From: an uncultured Oscillospiraceae bacterium
Lineage (GTDB): Bacteria > Bacillota > Clostridia > Oscillospirales > Ruminococcaceae
NCBI GenBank assembly: GCA_934454435.1
Contig: CAKSGA010000044.1
Location: 1 to 19,324 of the forward strand
DNA length: 19,324 bases
Reading direction: 5' to 3'
In this document: in pieces, positions 1 to 6,623 of the stretch
Position numbering within the stretch: the first letter of the stretch is position 1
Layout of the letters: every line of letters begins with the position of its first letter
Position numbers and translations under genes: made by a program
Notes under the pieces: model-generated
Databases searched by the model: none
Seen by the model: only the letters and a program-made list of their open reading frames with translations
Told to the model about the DNA's origin: nothing

Positions 1-1014
1 CAGTCCCTTTTCAGATGTCATGCTGTAGCTCATCGTTACATTTTGGTCTGCTTTCACCTTGTCCATGAAGCTTTCATCGCTGTCGCAGGTCAGCGCCGCT
101 ATGTAGTCGCCGTTTTGGGTAAATCCGCTCTGCACTGAGAACTTGCCCTTGTCCGGAACACCGTCAGCGGAATACGCAGTAAGTTCCAGCCCGCGCATCG
201 CCCGTAACGTGAGCTTTGCGCTCCGTCCATCGCTGAAATTCGCCGTCATGTTAATGCGCGGGTGGTCAGAGATTATGTCGTCCTGATACAGCTTTTCATA
301 TTTCTCTTTCGGGATAACGAAAAACAGCGTGGAGCAGCCCTCCTGCCAGTTGTCAAGCAGCTCTACGTTCGGCTTTGAGCAGTCAAGCTCCGGGAATTCC
401 TGCATGGGCTTGCCCGTTTCAGTCTTGGTGATGTAACTCTTACCCGCGTTGCCGTCTATGGTCCCGAACATGTCTTTCATGTAATACGAAATGCGGAACT
501 GGTCGGCTTTCCTTGCGGCTTTGGCAACGCGTGTGTCCTCTCTCAACGACAGCGCAAAACAATGCGTGCCGTCCTTTGTCACGAACTTCTCCGATTCATA
601 GTCATCTTCCGGAACGTCTTCACCGTCGCCATATACGCCTATCCATTCGTTCTCGATATTCTCGCCCTCGCCGCAGTAGTAGTATGAAACGTGGTATTGA
701 GCTATCTGCCTGTCAGAATCGTCTCGCTTTCCTGAAATACCCCCGAACCATACAAACATATTCATCTGTGTGGTGAATTTGTCGTTCATTTTCTCGAAAA
801 GCTCGAATTTTTCGTCCGGAATGCATATCAGCAGTGTTGTGAAGCCCTTTTTGTAGTCTGTCTTGAGAATCACGTCCGGCTGATTCACCTTAATGCCGGA
901 TATCTTCGGCGTTTCCACCATTTCTGGAAAGGTTTCAGCGAATGTAGAAAGCCCCAGCGTTGATACCATCAACATTGCAGACAAAACACCAGCAATTATT
1001 TTTTTCAGATTCAT
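1..1014 (-). CDS. Secreted protein with duplicated domain, partial (runs off left edge)
   Basis: A frame with no stop runs from an ATG at 1012-1014 to the window edge (338 codons, C-terminus missing). The start follows an AAAGGGGTG ribosome site. Residues 1-26 form a signal peptide: MNLKK, a hydrophobic stretch, and a likely cut after STFA. The mature part holds two related units of about 140 residues. Unit 1 has VILKTDYKKGFTTLLICIP, then FALSL and FRISYYM. Unit 2 has VELLDNWQEGCSTLFFVIP, then AALTC and VTMSYSM at the same spacing. This suggests a tandem beta-rich domain exported across the membrane. I do not recognise the family. It sits downstream of an ECF sigma/anti-sigma pair on the same strand, so it may belong to that response, but no promoter link is proven. 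Confidence 0.8.
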   Translation of the reverse strand, partial: MNLKKIIAGVLSAMLMVSTLGLSTFAETFPEMVETPKISGIKVNQPDVILKTDYKKGFTTLLICIPDEKFELFEKMNDKFTTQMNMFVWFGGISGKRDDSDRQIAQYHVSYYYCGEGENIENEWIGVYGDGEDVPEDDYESEKFVTKDGTHCFALSLREDTRVAKAARKADQFRISYYMKDMFGTIDGNAGKSYITKTETGKPMQEFPELDCSKPNVELLDNWQEGCSTLFFVIPKEKYEKLYQDDIISDHPRINMTANFSDGRSAKLTLRAMRGLELTAYSADGVPDKGKFSVQSGFTQNGDYIAALTCDSDESFMDKVKADQNVTMSYSMTSEKGL

Positions 1015-1063
1015 AATGTGACACCCCTTTAAACTGATTTTGCATAAAGCGAATCGATTAAAT

Positions 1064-1117
1064 TTAAAACCATTTATGAGAAAGCGCACTTGAAATAATG
1101 CGTTTTGTTAGGTTCAT
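1064..1117 (-). CDS. 17-codon ORF with strong RBS (leader peptide or gene remnant)
   Basis: A perfect AGGAGG lies 8 bases before an ATG that opens MNLTKRIISSALSHKWF and then stops. The first residues resemble the signal peptide of the gene that begins 50 bases further on (MNLTKRIIS against MNLKKIIAG). It could be the remnant of a duplicated secreted-protein gene, or a short upstream peptide that affects translation of that gene. The ribosome site is clear; whether the peptide matters is inference. Confidence 0.35.
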   Translation of the reverse strand: MNLTKRIISSALSHKWF

Positions 1118-1143
1118 AAAAAAGACCTCCTGTTTTTTGTATA

Positions 1144-1184
1144 TGAACGATTATAGACATACAACTAAATATGCCACTCGTTCA
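1144..1184 (-). promoter_or_regulatory. Candidate promoter with inverted operator-like half-sites
   Basis: Read on the minus strand, a TATAAT (1150-1155) lies about 33 bases before the 17-codon ORF. It is flanked by the inverted repeat TGAACGA (1144-1150) and TCGTTCA (1178-1184). The first arm overlaps the -10 end and the second falls near where a -35 would be. No good TTGACA is present, which fits an activated, repressed or alternative-sigma promoter. Confidence 0.3.
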
Positions 1185-1213
1185 ATATAATGATTTGTGG
1201 AATGAATCAAAAA

Positions 1214-1651
1214 TTAAACTGTTTCTTTGCTGCTGTAAACCGTGATGGTCTCAGTGTTTCCATTTTTGGTTGTCAGTGTAAATACAGATTTCAAGCGGTA
1301 TGTTCCACCTGATAAACCTCTTTTGATTCTATCCACAGAAATATAACTTCCCTTTTCTGTTGTAGACCATATTGCGCCATTCACATTGTTCCAAGCCCAC
1401 ATACCCGCGTGTTTCTGTAAAGTCTGTTCCACAGTGATTTGAATAACATCTTTTGCTCCAGTGCAACTAGCGGTATTGGAAGAAATGCTTAACATACTTT
1501 GAGCATCATCTGAGTATTCATATGCAGGAGCAATATCTTCATCTGAAATATTATCAGTTAATTCAGCTGAAGCCACTACATTTACACTTGATAACATCAT
1601 GAATGCTGACAGTATTAATGCAAAACACTTATTAATCTGCTTAATCTGCAT
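1214..1651 (-). CDS. Small secreted beta-rich protein, unknown family
   Basis: 145 residues. A strong AAAGGGGGA site precedes the ATG. Residues 1-29 are a signal peptide (basic MQIKQINK, hydrophobic core, likely cut after VVASA). An acidic, flexible stretch follows (about 30-60). The rest is Thr/Ser-rich alternating hydrophobic sequence typical of beta strands, with a Trp pair in GMWAW and IWSTTEKG, ending FTLTTKNGNTETITVYSS. The single Cys near residue 63 makes a disulfide unlikely. I recognise no named family. A TATAAT (1671-1676) lies just upstream without a clear -35. It sits downstream of the sigma/anti-sigma pair on the same strand and may be an output gene of that pair; this is inference from position. 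Confidence 0.75.
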   Translation of the reverse strand: MQIKQINKCFALILSAFMMLSSVNVVASAELTDNISDEDIAPAYEYSDDAQSMLSISSNTASCTGAKDVIQITVEQTLQKHAGMWAWNNVNGAIWSTTEKGSYISVDRIKRGLSGGTYRLKSVFTLTTKNGNTETITVYSSKETV

Positions 1652-1750
1652 AAAAGTATCCCCCTTTCGTATTATATTTGAAGTTTTTATCCTTCTATAT
1701 ATTACATTACAAAAAGGAACGTTTACGGGACATAAAAATAAAAAAAATAC

Positions 1751-2449
1751 TCAAAAGCCGTTTTTTTCATTACTATTTGCCAATTCTATTAATTCATTTT
1801 TAGTAAAACTGCCATGTAGTTTCAATATATAATCCTTATTATTCCAAATAACCATTGCTTCTGTACCTGTGTCCCTATTAAACTCTACGCAAATAGCATC
1901 GCACTCATTAACTGATGTTTCCTGTATTGTATACCCCTCGGTATTTATGTGGGAGTCATAAGCCTCCTTGACTGTTTGTTCAAATATAAGTAAATCATTT
2001 GTAGAATTCTTATATATAATTGATACACGGACTTCGGACTCTATCATTTTATACATTTCATATCCATATGGTATAACCGACAGTGAATACTCTTTTTCAA
2101 TGATATTGGGGCAGCTGTCAAAGCCAAATGCCAATAATTGGGTATTGTCATTGTAAACGGTACCGCGAAAGCTCTTTGAAATAAATGCGATGACGAATCC
2201 TGTAGCAATTACCATAAAAACAATTACCATTACCGCAATAATGACTCGTTTTCGTAAGCTCATTTCTCTTTTTTCGTTTGAGCTTACCATCGATAGTGGT
2301 TTCGCCTTTCTTTGATAGAGATTAAATGCCCTTTTCATTTTTATCCTGTGTTTTATGGAAAACTTAGGAACCGGTTCGACACTTACTCTAGAAAATTCTT
2401 GATCGTAGTAACCATTGATAAGTTCTTCAATCGTGTAGGTATTACTCAT
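1751..2449 (-). CDS. DUF4367-type membrane protein, probable anti-sigma factor
   Basis: 232 residues. The cytoplasmic N-terminus (about 1-66) is basic. One membrane segment spans about 69-91 (RVIIAVMVIVFMVIATGFV). The outer C-terminal part, with motifs such as YSLSVIPYGYEM, EGYTIQE and AMVIWNNKDYILKLHGSF, resembles the DUF4367 domain common in Firmicute ECF anti-sigma partners. The start has a GGAGGA site located inside the sigma gene, and the two genes overlap by 8 bases, so they are translationally coupled. Expected role: hold the sigma factor at the membrane until an outside signal is sensed. The DUF4367 call is from motif memory; the anti-sigma role is inferred from the pairing. Confidence 0.75.
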   Translation of the reverse strand: MSNTYTIEELINGYYDQEFSRVSVEPVPKFSIKHRIKMKRAFNLYQRKAKPLSMVSSNEKREMSLRKRVIIAVMVIVFMVIATGFVIAFISKSFRGTVYNDNTQLLAFGFDSCPNIIEKEYSLSVIPYGYEMYKMIESEVRVSIIYKNSTNDLLIFEQTVKEAYDSHINTEGYTIQETSVNECDAICVEFNRDTGTEAMVIWNNKDYILKLHGSFTKNELIELANSNEKNGF

Positions 2450-2987
2450 GACTATCCTCCATAAACTGTTTTATTTTTACTGTTGCTCGTGCAATTCTCT
2501 TTTTTACTGCTTCCTCTGATATCTCAAGCTGGCTTGCAATAGCAGAGTACTTCATATGGAAATGAATCTTAAGATACAATGCGGTCTTGGTGGTTTCTGA
2601 AAGAGTATCAATAAATCTATATATTTCTATGCATGATAATTCACTAGATATTTTTTCGTCTAATGATATACTTTCATCAACAATATTCTCATCCAGTTCA
2701 ACCTGAGTATCCTCAATTTTAAGTTTTCTGTTCCAGATACTGAATGATATATTTCTAATCATTACGTTTATGTATGAAACCCTTTTCTCTTGTGGGATAG
2801 CAAAAAAATTGTCCGGATTTCTGGCTATTGCCAAAAATGCCTCTTGAATTGCATCTTCTGAATCGTGAACGTTATGTAATTTTGAAAATGCAATCGAATA
2901 AAAGGATTTAATATTTTTCGTATATATTTCCGACAAGGCATTTCTTTCCTCATCGGTTTTAAGAACCGCTAAAGCAGCAGAAATCAT
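2442..2987 (-). CDS. ECF-type RNA polymerase sigma factor
   Basis: 181 residues, the normal size for a group 4 sigma factor. Region 2 covers about residues 22-90, with the core-binding signature DSEDAIQEAFLAIARNPDNF (42-61). Region 4 covers about 125-178, with a helix-turn-helix in YSAIASQLEISEEAVKKRI. No extra N- or C-terminal domain is present. The GAGGGT site precedes ATG by about 6 bases. It is the first gene of a minus-strand unit with the overlapping membrane anti-sigma gene, and has a good housekeeping-type promoter at 3022-3050. It should direct polymerase to a small regulon under envelope or external signals; targets are not known. Confidence 0.88.
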   Translation of the reverse strand: MISAALAVLKTDEERNALSEIYTKNIKSFYSIAFSKLHNVHDSEDAIQEAFLAIARNPDNFFAIPQEKRVSYINVMIRNISFSIWNRKLKIEDTQVELDENIVDESISLDEKISSELSCIEIYRFIDTLSETTKTALYLKIHFHMKYSAIASQLEISEEAVKKRIARATVKIKQFMEDSHE

Positions 2988-3021
2988 TTCTTACCCTCAT
3001 TTCTTGTAAATATTTGCTTCA

Positions 3022-3050
3022 AGTATAACACTAATGCTCAAAAAAATCAA
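3022..3050 (-). promoter_or_regulatory. Promoter of the ECF sigma operon
   Basis: Minus strand: TTGATT (3045-3050), a 17-base spacer, TATACT (3022-3027), with TG one base before the -10 (extended -10). It ends about 35 bases before the sigma ATG. It matches the housekeeping sigma consensus, so basal expression need not depend on the ECF factor. Confidence 0.7.
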
Positions 3051-3129
3051 GATAAGAATGTATTTATATTTACTGGAAATACTACACCTGCTATTATAAC
3101 GCAATATCTTTGTTTTGCCAACGCTTTTA

Positions 3130-3158
3130 TTGACTTAATTTTTGAGTTGATTTATACT
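3130..3158 (+). promoter_or_regulatory. Promoter of the XRE regulator gene
   Basis: TTGACT (3130-3135), a 17-base spacer and TATACT (3153-3158). A second hexamer TATAAT overlaps it at 3158-3163. This is a near-consensus sigma-A promoter about 33 bases before the proposed start codon. Confidence 0.75.
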
Positions 3159-3349
3159 ATAATAAATATAGTTTGAAAGGGGTGGGCTTTTTGGATATTT
3201 CAAAGAGATTAAAAGAAATAAGAAAAGCAAAAAATATAAGCGTCTATAAGCTCTCCCAGCTTTCCGGAGTATCTGAAACTCATATCAGAGATCTGGAGCG
3301 TGGTGACAGGAACCCGTCTATTGATACATTGTCCAGATTGTCCGTTCCA
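3130..3349. other. Right-facing control region and start of the ICE remnant
   Basis: This interval holds the XRE promoter and the 5' half of the XRE gene, and marks the leftmost place where sequence clearly belongs to the ICE remnant. No integrase, excisionase or attachment repeat is visible between here and position 1, so the left boundary cannot be placed. The AT-rich sigma cassette could be element cargo or older chromosome. Confidence 0.3.
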
Positions 3350-3493
3350 CTTGGGATAACGCTTCCGGAACTTCTCAATGAATCAGACAACATTTCTTAT
3401 CTCAGCGTTAAGGAACAGGAACTCATTAAGTGTTTTCGTAATTTGACAGATGATAAAGCCGACGCATTGCTTGCGTTTTTGAAAACCCTATAA
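3191..3493 (+). CDS. XRE-family transcriptional regulator
   Basis: 100 residues if the TTG at 3191 is the start; it lies 5-8 bases after an AAAGGGGTGG site, while an upstream TTG (3173) would overlap that site and lacks one of its own. The N-terminal two-thirds is a helix-turn-helix of the Cro/CI type: ISKRLKEIRKAKNIS, then YKLSQLSGVSETHIRDLERG (recognition helix) and NPSIDTLSRLSVPLGI. The C-terminal tail (about 66-100) is helical and may mediate dimerisation. Such regulators commonly sit beside the relaxase in Tn916/Tn1549 relatives and control element transfer. Here it is intact, divergent from the sigma unit and convergent with the relaxase fragment, so it may still be expressed with nothing left to control. 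Confidence 0.88.
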   Translation: MDISKRLKEIRKAKNISVYKLSQLSGVSETHIRDLERGDRNPSIDTLSRLSVPLGITLPELLNESDNISYLSVKEQELIKCFRNLTDDKADALLAFLKTL

Positions 3494-3495
3494 AC

Positions 3496-3531
3496 AATAC
3501 GGTGAGCCGAAGCCCACCGTATTTATTTTTT
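3496..3531 (+). terminator. Intrinsic terminator after the XRE gene
   Basis: A perfect 9-bp stem, AATACGGTG (3496-3504) with CACCGTATT (3515-3523), encloses a 10-base loop and is followed by a T-rich tract (3522-3531). It starts 3 bases after the XRE stop codon and touches the stop of the convergent relaxase fragment. Confidence 0.85.
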
Positions 3532-4314
3532 CCTGGAATTTTTCAGTTCAGTTTCTTTTTGTTCCTTAACCAGCTTGTCAATATAGTTCCCCTCAATCAC
3601 ACACTCATAAACGTCCGCAAGACGATTGATTCTTTTCAGCCTTGCCTGTTCCTCGGCAAGCTTGTCCTGGACTGTCCGAATATAGGTCGGAAGTAATTTC
3701 AGCCTTTCCTCCAGCTCCGCAATTTCGCTCTCGGAACGAATACCATGCTTGTCAACGACTTCTTTTGCCGCAGCTAGTTTGACCTGTCCCATAGAATCCA
3801 GCCTGCGCCTGTTCTGGACATTATCAAAGTAGAACCGGATCTGTGCAATTTCGAATTTCAGAGTAGGTGCTTCATTCGACAGCGCCTTTAATTTTTCGGT
3901 TTTCTTATCAACGCTATTTTTCAGTTCCTCGGCTTTTGCGTAAATTCCATCACGGGACGCAATTCGGAACTCGCCAATCGTAGAAAGCTGCTCGACGAGC
4001 AGGTTCAGGCTCTCATCGTTACTGAATGTGTAAATTTTCTGCGGCTTTGTCTTTTTCGGAATAATTCTGAACTGCTGAATAGCGACTGTTGTATCAAGAA
4101 TGACGGAGCAGATTTTCTTCTCCATTTCGCTGCTGCGGCTCATGCGCTCTCTGACCTTTCTTACATAGGTGCCGTTGAGAGAAATTCGCCGTTCAAGCAT
4201 TTTCGGCAGGTACTCATCTCCGAGGGATTTCAGCCGCACATACCTTTCCGCAAAAGGAGCTTTCACAGCAATATACTTGCCGTGCTTGATTTCGTATCCA
4301 TGCTCTTTCAGCTT
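3523..4314 (-). pseudogene. C-terminal fragment of ICE relaxase (Mob/VirD2-type)
   Basis: The open frame from about 4314 to the stop at 3523 gives 263 residues starting KLKEHGYEIKHGKYIAVKA, the segment that follows the nuclease domain in Tn1549-type relaxases (pattern GYEIK-GKYI, then AERYVRLKSLGD). The rest is the long charged coiled-coil tail (ESEIAELEERLKLL, VQDKLAEEQARLKRI). The N-terminal catalytic domain with its Tyr and His triad is missing. The frame meets a stop exactly where VirB4 sequence begins (4315-4317). The best remaining start, a GTG at 4266, has no ribosome site. It cannot nick DNA. Family assignment is from motif memory; the fusion is directly visible. Confidence 0.8.
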
Positions 4315-5777
4315 TCATCATCGGTCGCAAGGAACACATTCACCATTTCCCGCTTTGCGCTGAACGACTTGCCGGAGCCGGGGCAGCCGAGAATAAATCC
4401 GTTGGCGTTTATAAGGCTTGCACGGTTGAAGATGATCAGATTGTTGGTGGTCTGATTCAATCCGTAGTAAACGCCGCCTTTCTGCGACAGCTCTTTTGAG
4501 TTGAACGGCATGAATACGCAGGCGCTCTCCGTTGTGAGAGTGCGGCGCACCTTTAAGCGGCAGTTTCCCAGCGGCAGACAGCTTGCCATTGCGTCCTCCT
4601 GCTGAAAGTTGGCTCTAGAGGTAGTGCAGACGTGCTTTCGGAACACGGCTTCGATTTTATCCGTGTTGTTATCCAGTTCGTCAAAACTGGTTCCCGTCAC
4701 CATTACCACCAGATTAAGCAGAAACATCTTCTGATTTTTGCTCTGCAAATCGTTCAGCAGTTCTTCTGCTTCCGCAAGGGACTGTTTCAGGTCGTCCGAA
4801 ATCACGTCAGAGTAAACGCCGTGCTGCGACGCCTTTTTCTCTTTCTGCATTTTGTTGGAGCGCATTGCAGTGAGCTGCCGCTTTACGACCTTTATAGCTT
4901 CGCTCGGCTCAACAGGGGCGATGTTCACCGTTACCACTATCGGCAGCGAGGTTTCGCAGAGGTCTTTCAGCATATCGTCCACCAGCGAGGACGGCAGATG
5001 TTTCAGATAGACCATTCGCGCGAATTTGTCGTTGTACATGAAATAGTCTTTCTTGAACTCAAAGTAATCGGGGCAGCACAGCGACTTTTCCGCGCCGCGC
5101 AGGAACTCCGAACTGCTTATCGGGCGTATCTCCTGATTAACGCCGCGGAAAATATCTGCAATAATGCGGATACGCTCGTTGGCTTTCAGCTTTTCGATGT
5201 TGCTGCCGATTTTCTGAAAGCAGCTCCGCATATACAGTTCCTTTGCGGCGAGTTTCTGCTGCGCCAGTTCCAGAGTAGCCGCCGTGACTGTCACCGTGAA
5301 ATACTTCTTTGTGGTAATGCCGTTCTGACCCTGCTGCATTTTATCCAAAAGCATTTCGTTGTACTCGTCGCGGTATTCGTCAAAGCCGTCGCCGGCGTGC
5401 TTGAGCAGTATCTGACTTGAAAACTCTTTCTGATTGATAACGTTGTTGTGGAGCGTTATCTGGATATCGTCAGAGGTATCAAAGCTGTTGAGCAGGTCGC
5501 CGTATGCGAGAAAAATACGCTCCTGCTCGGCTGCGTCCGCAGCGTCGTAGGTCACATCTGAAAAAGCATAAGTGACGGAATAGCGGTTCTTCTCTACCTC
5601 AAAAATGTACTTTCCGTAAACGTGTTCATAAGGAATCGTGTCCTGCACGGTTCTGGCGACCTTACGGACAGCCTTTTCCTTTGTCTTTTTAGGCTTTTTC
5701 TGCTTCGCAAGGCGCACCCTGTCCAAGTCCTTTGCGGAACTTTCGGTAGTGTCGGTCTTTGAAGAAAACATACTCAT
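4308..5777 (-). pseudogene. virB4: VirB4-like conjugation ATPase, truncated after Walker A
   Basis: 489 residues remain of a family that is usually near 780-800. The N-terminal half is complete: VQDTIPYEHVY near residue 45, then the region ending TTESACVFMPFNSKELSQKGGVYYG, and the Walker A loop GCPGSGKS at 464-471. The protein then reads NVFLATDDES and stops. In full proteins the TDD-type motif continues into the Asp-Pro-Glu segment and the motor domain with Walker B, all lost here. It overlaps prgI by 4 bases (ATGA), the normal coupling. Without the motor half it cannot power type IV secretion. Truncation comes from a deletion that brings relaxase sequence into the next bases. Confidence 0.85.
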
Positions 5778-6172
5778 TTCTTCTTTCTCTCCTTTCGGAT
5801 TTTATTTGTCTGCTCTGCGATCTGATGAGCTATCTCGTCCTCGGATATTTCATTACGGCAGTCCCAGAAAACGGGAAGTTCCTCATACTTGCGTTTCTGC
5901 GGCTCGACCCATTTCTGTCTGTACAGCAAAGCCAGAAATTTCTCAAACGGCATACCGTCGTATCTGAAAAAGCCAAACGCAAACATCGGCACGGCTATCA
6001 GGATAACCAGCCAGCCGACAACATCATCTCCGAGGAAATCCTTTCCGAAGATGTACAGCGGAACGCAGACGGCGAGAGATGCCACAGCGCATACGCACTG
6101 CCTTATCGTCAGCCCGAACAGGAATTTCTCCTTGTATTCGGTGATTTCTTTCGGTATCTTTATTTCTATCAA
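5774..6172 (-). CDS. prgI: PrgI-family conjugation membrane protein
   Basis: 132 residues, full family length. It starts MIEIKIPKEITEYKEKFLFG, the typical opening of the Gram-positive PrgI/VirB3-like family. Two membrane segments at about 24-42 (CVCAVASLAVCVPLYIFG) and 50-68 (VVGWLVILIAVPMFAFGFF) precede the conserved FFRYDGMPFEKFL and a basic C-terminal tail. In conjugation systems it sits in the inner membrane channel beside VirB4 and VirB6. This is the only transfer-apparatus gene here that looks intact. It lies 13 bases after the trbL fragment and overlaps virB4 by 4 bases, as in Tn1549 relatives. Confidence 0.88.
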   Translation of the reverse strand: MIEIKIPKEITEYKEKFLFGLTIRQCVCAVASLAVCVPLYIFGKDFLGDDVVGWLVILIAVPMFAFGFFRYDGMPFEKFLALLYRQKWVEPQKRKYEELPVFWDCRNEISEDEIAHQIAEQTNKIRKERKKK

Positions 6173-6185
6173 GTTATCTTCCTCC

Positions 6186-6623
6186 TCACGATGAGCCGAC
6201 TATCCGCTTTGCCCATGCACCGGAACTCATTACTCCGATACCCAGCGTCAGCGTTGTTATCAGTCCCATTATTCCGTCAAGGGCAAGGTTATAGCTGCCT
6301 ATGCGACCGGCTATGAGCGCATTATTCACGGCAGCGTAAGCGATGAACATTATCGCAAGAACTATTGATTGCAGCGTTACTGCGGCGTAGGATTTCAGAA
6401 ATCCCTTGCCGATATCTGATAAACCGTCGCAGGCGAACGTTGACAGCGGAACGGGCGCGATCATCGTGTAGACCGTCAGCTCAAACAGGCGGGCGATTAC
6501 CACAACGTTGGCTATAATCATAATGATTTTCATGATAAGTCCCTGTATGGAAATCTGCATATTGAGAATCAACGGCTGGAAATTAAGAAATCCTGCGTCC
6601 GTATTGTTGATGATTTGCGACGC
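6186..6623 (-). pseudogene. C-terminal fragment of TrbL/VirB6-like channel protein
   Basis: About 145 residues remain, from ASQIINNTDAGFLNFQPL to the stop. Three hydrophobic stretches are visible (IMKIIMIIANVVVIARLFEL, VTLQSIVLAIMFIAYAAV, LDGIMGLITTLTLGIGVM), with the family segment ELTVYTMIAPVPLSTFA. Full proteins are about twice as long with more membrane spans at the N-terminus. The frame runs back into pcfB sequence at about 6625-6640. A TTG at 6572 could act as a restart but has no clear ribosome site. In an intact element this protein forms the membrane channel with PrgI. Confidence 0.75.

Noticed and set aside
513..776. Plus-strand ORF of 87 codons
   Set aside because: Antisense to the secreted duplicated-domain gene, whose frame is open across the whole segment.
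4632..5420. Plus-strand ORF of 262 codons
   Set aside because: Antisense to the clear VirB4 coding region; no ribosome site or domain.
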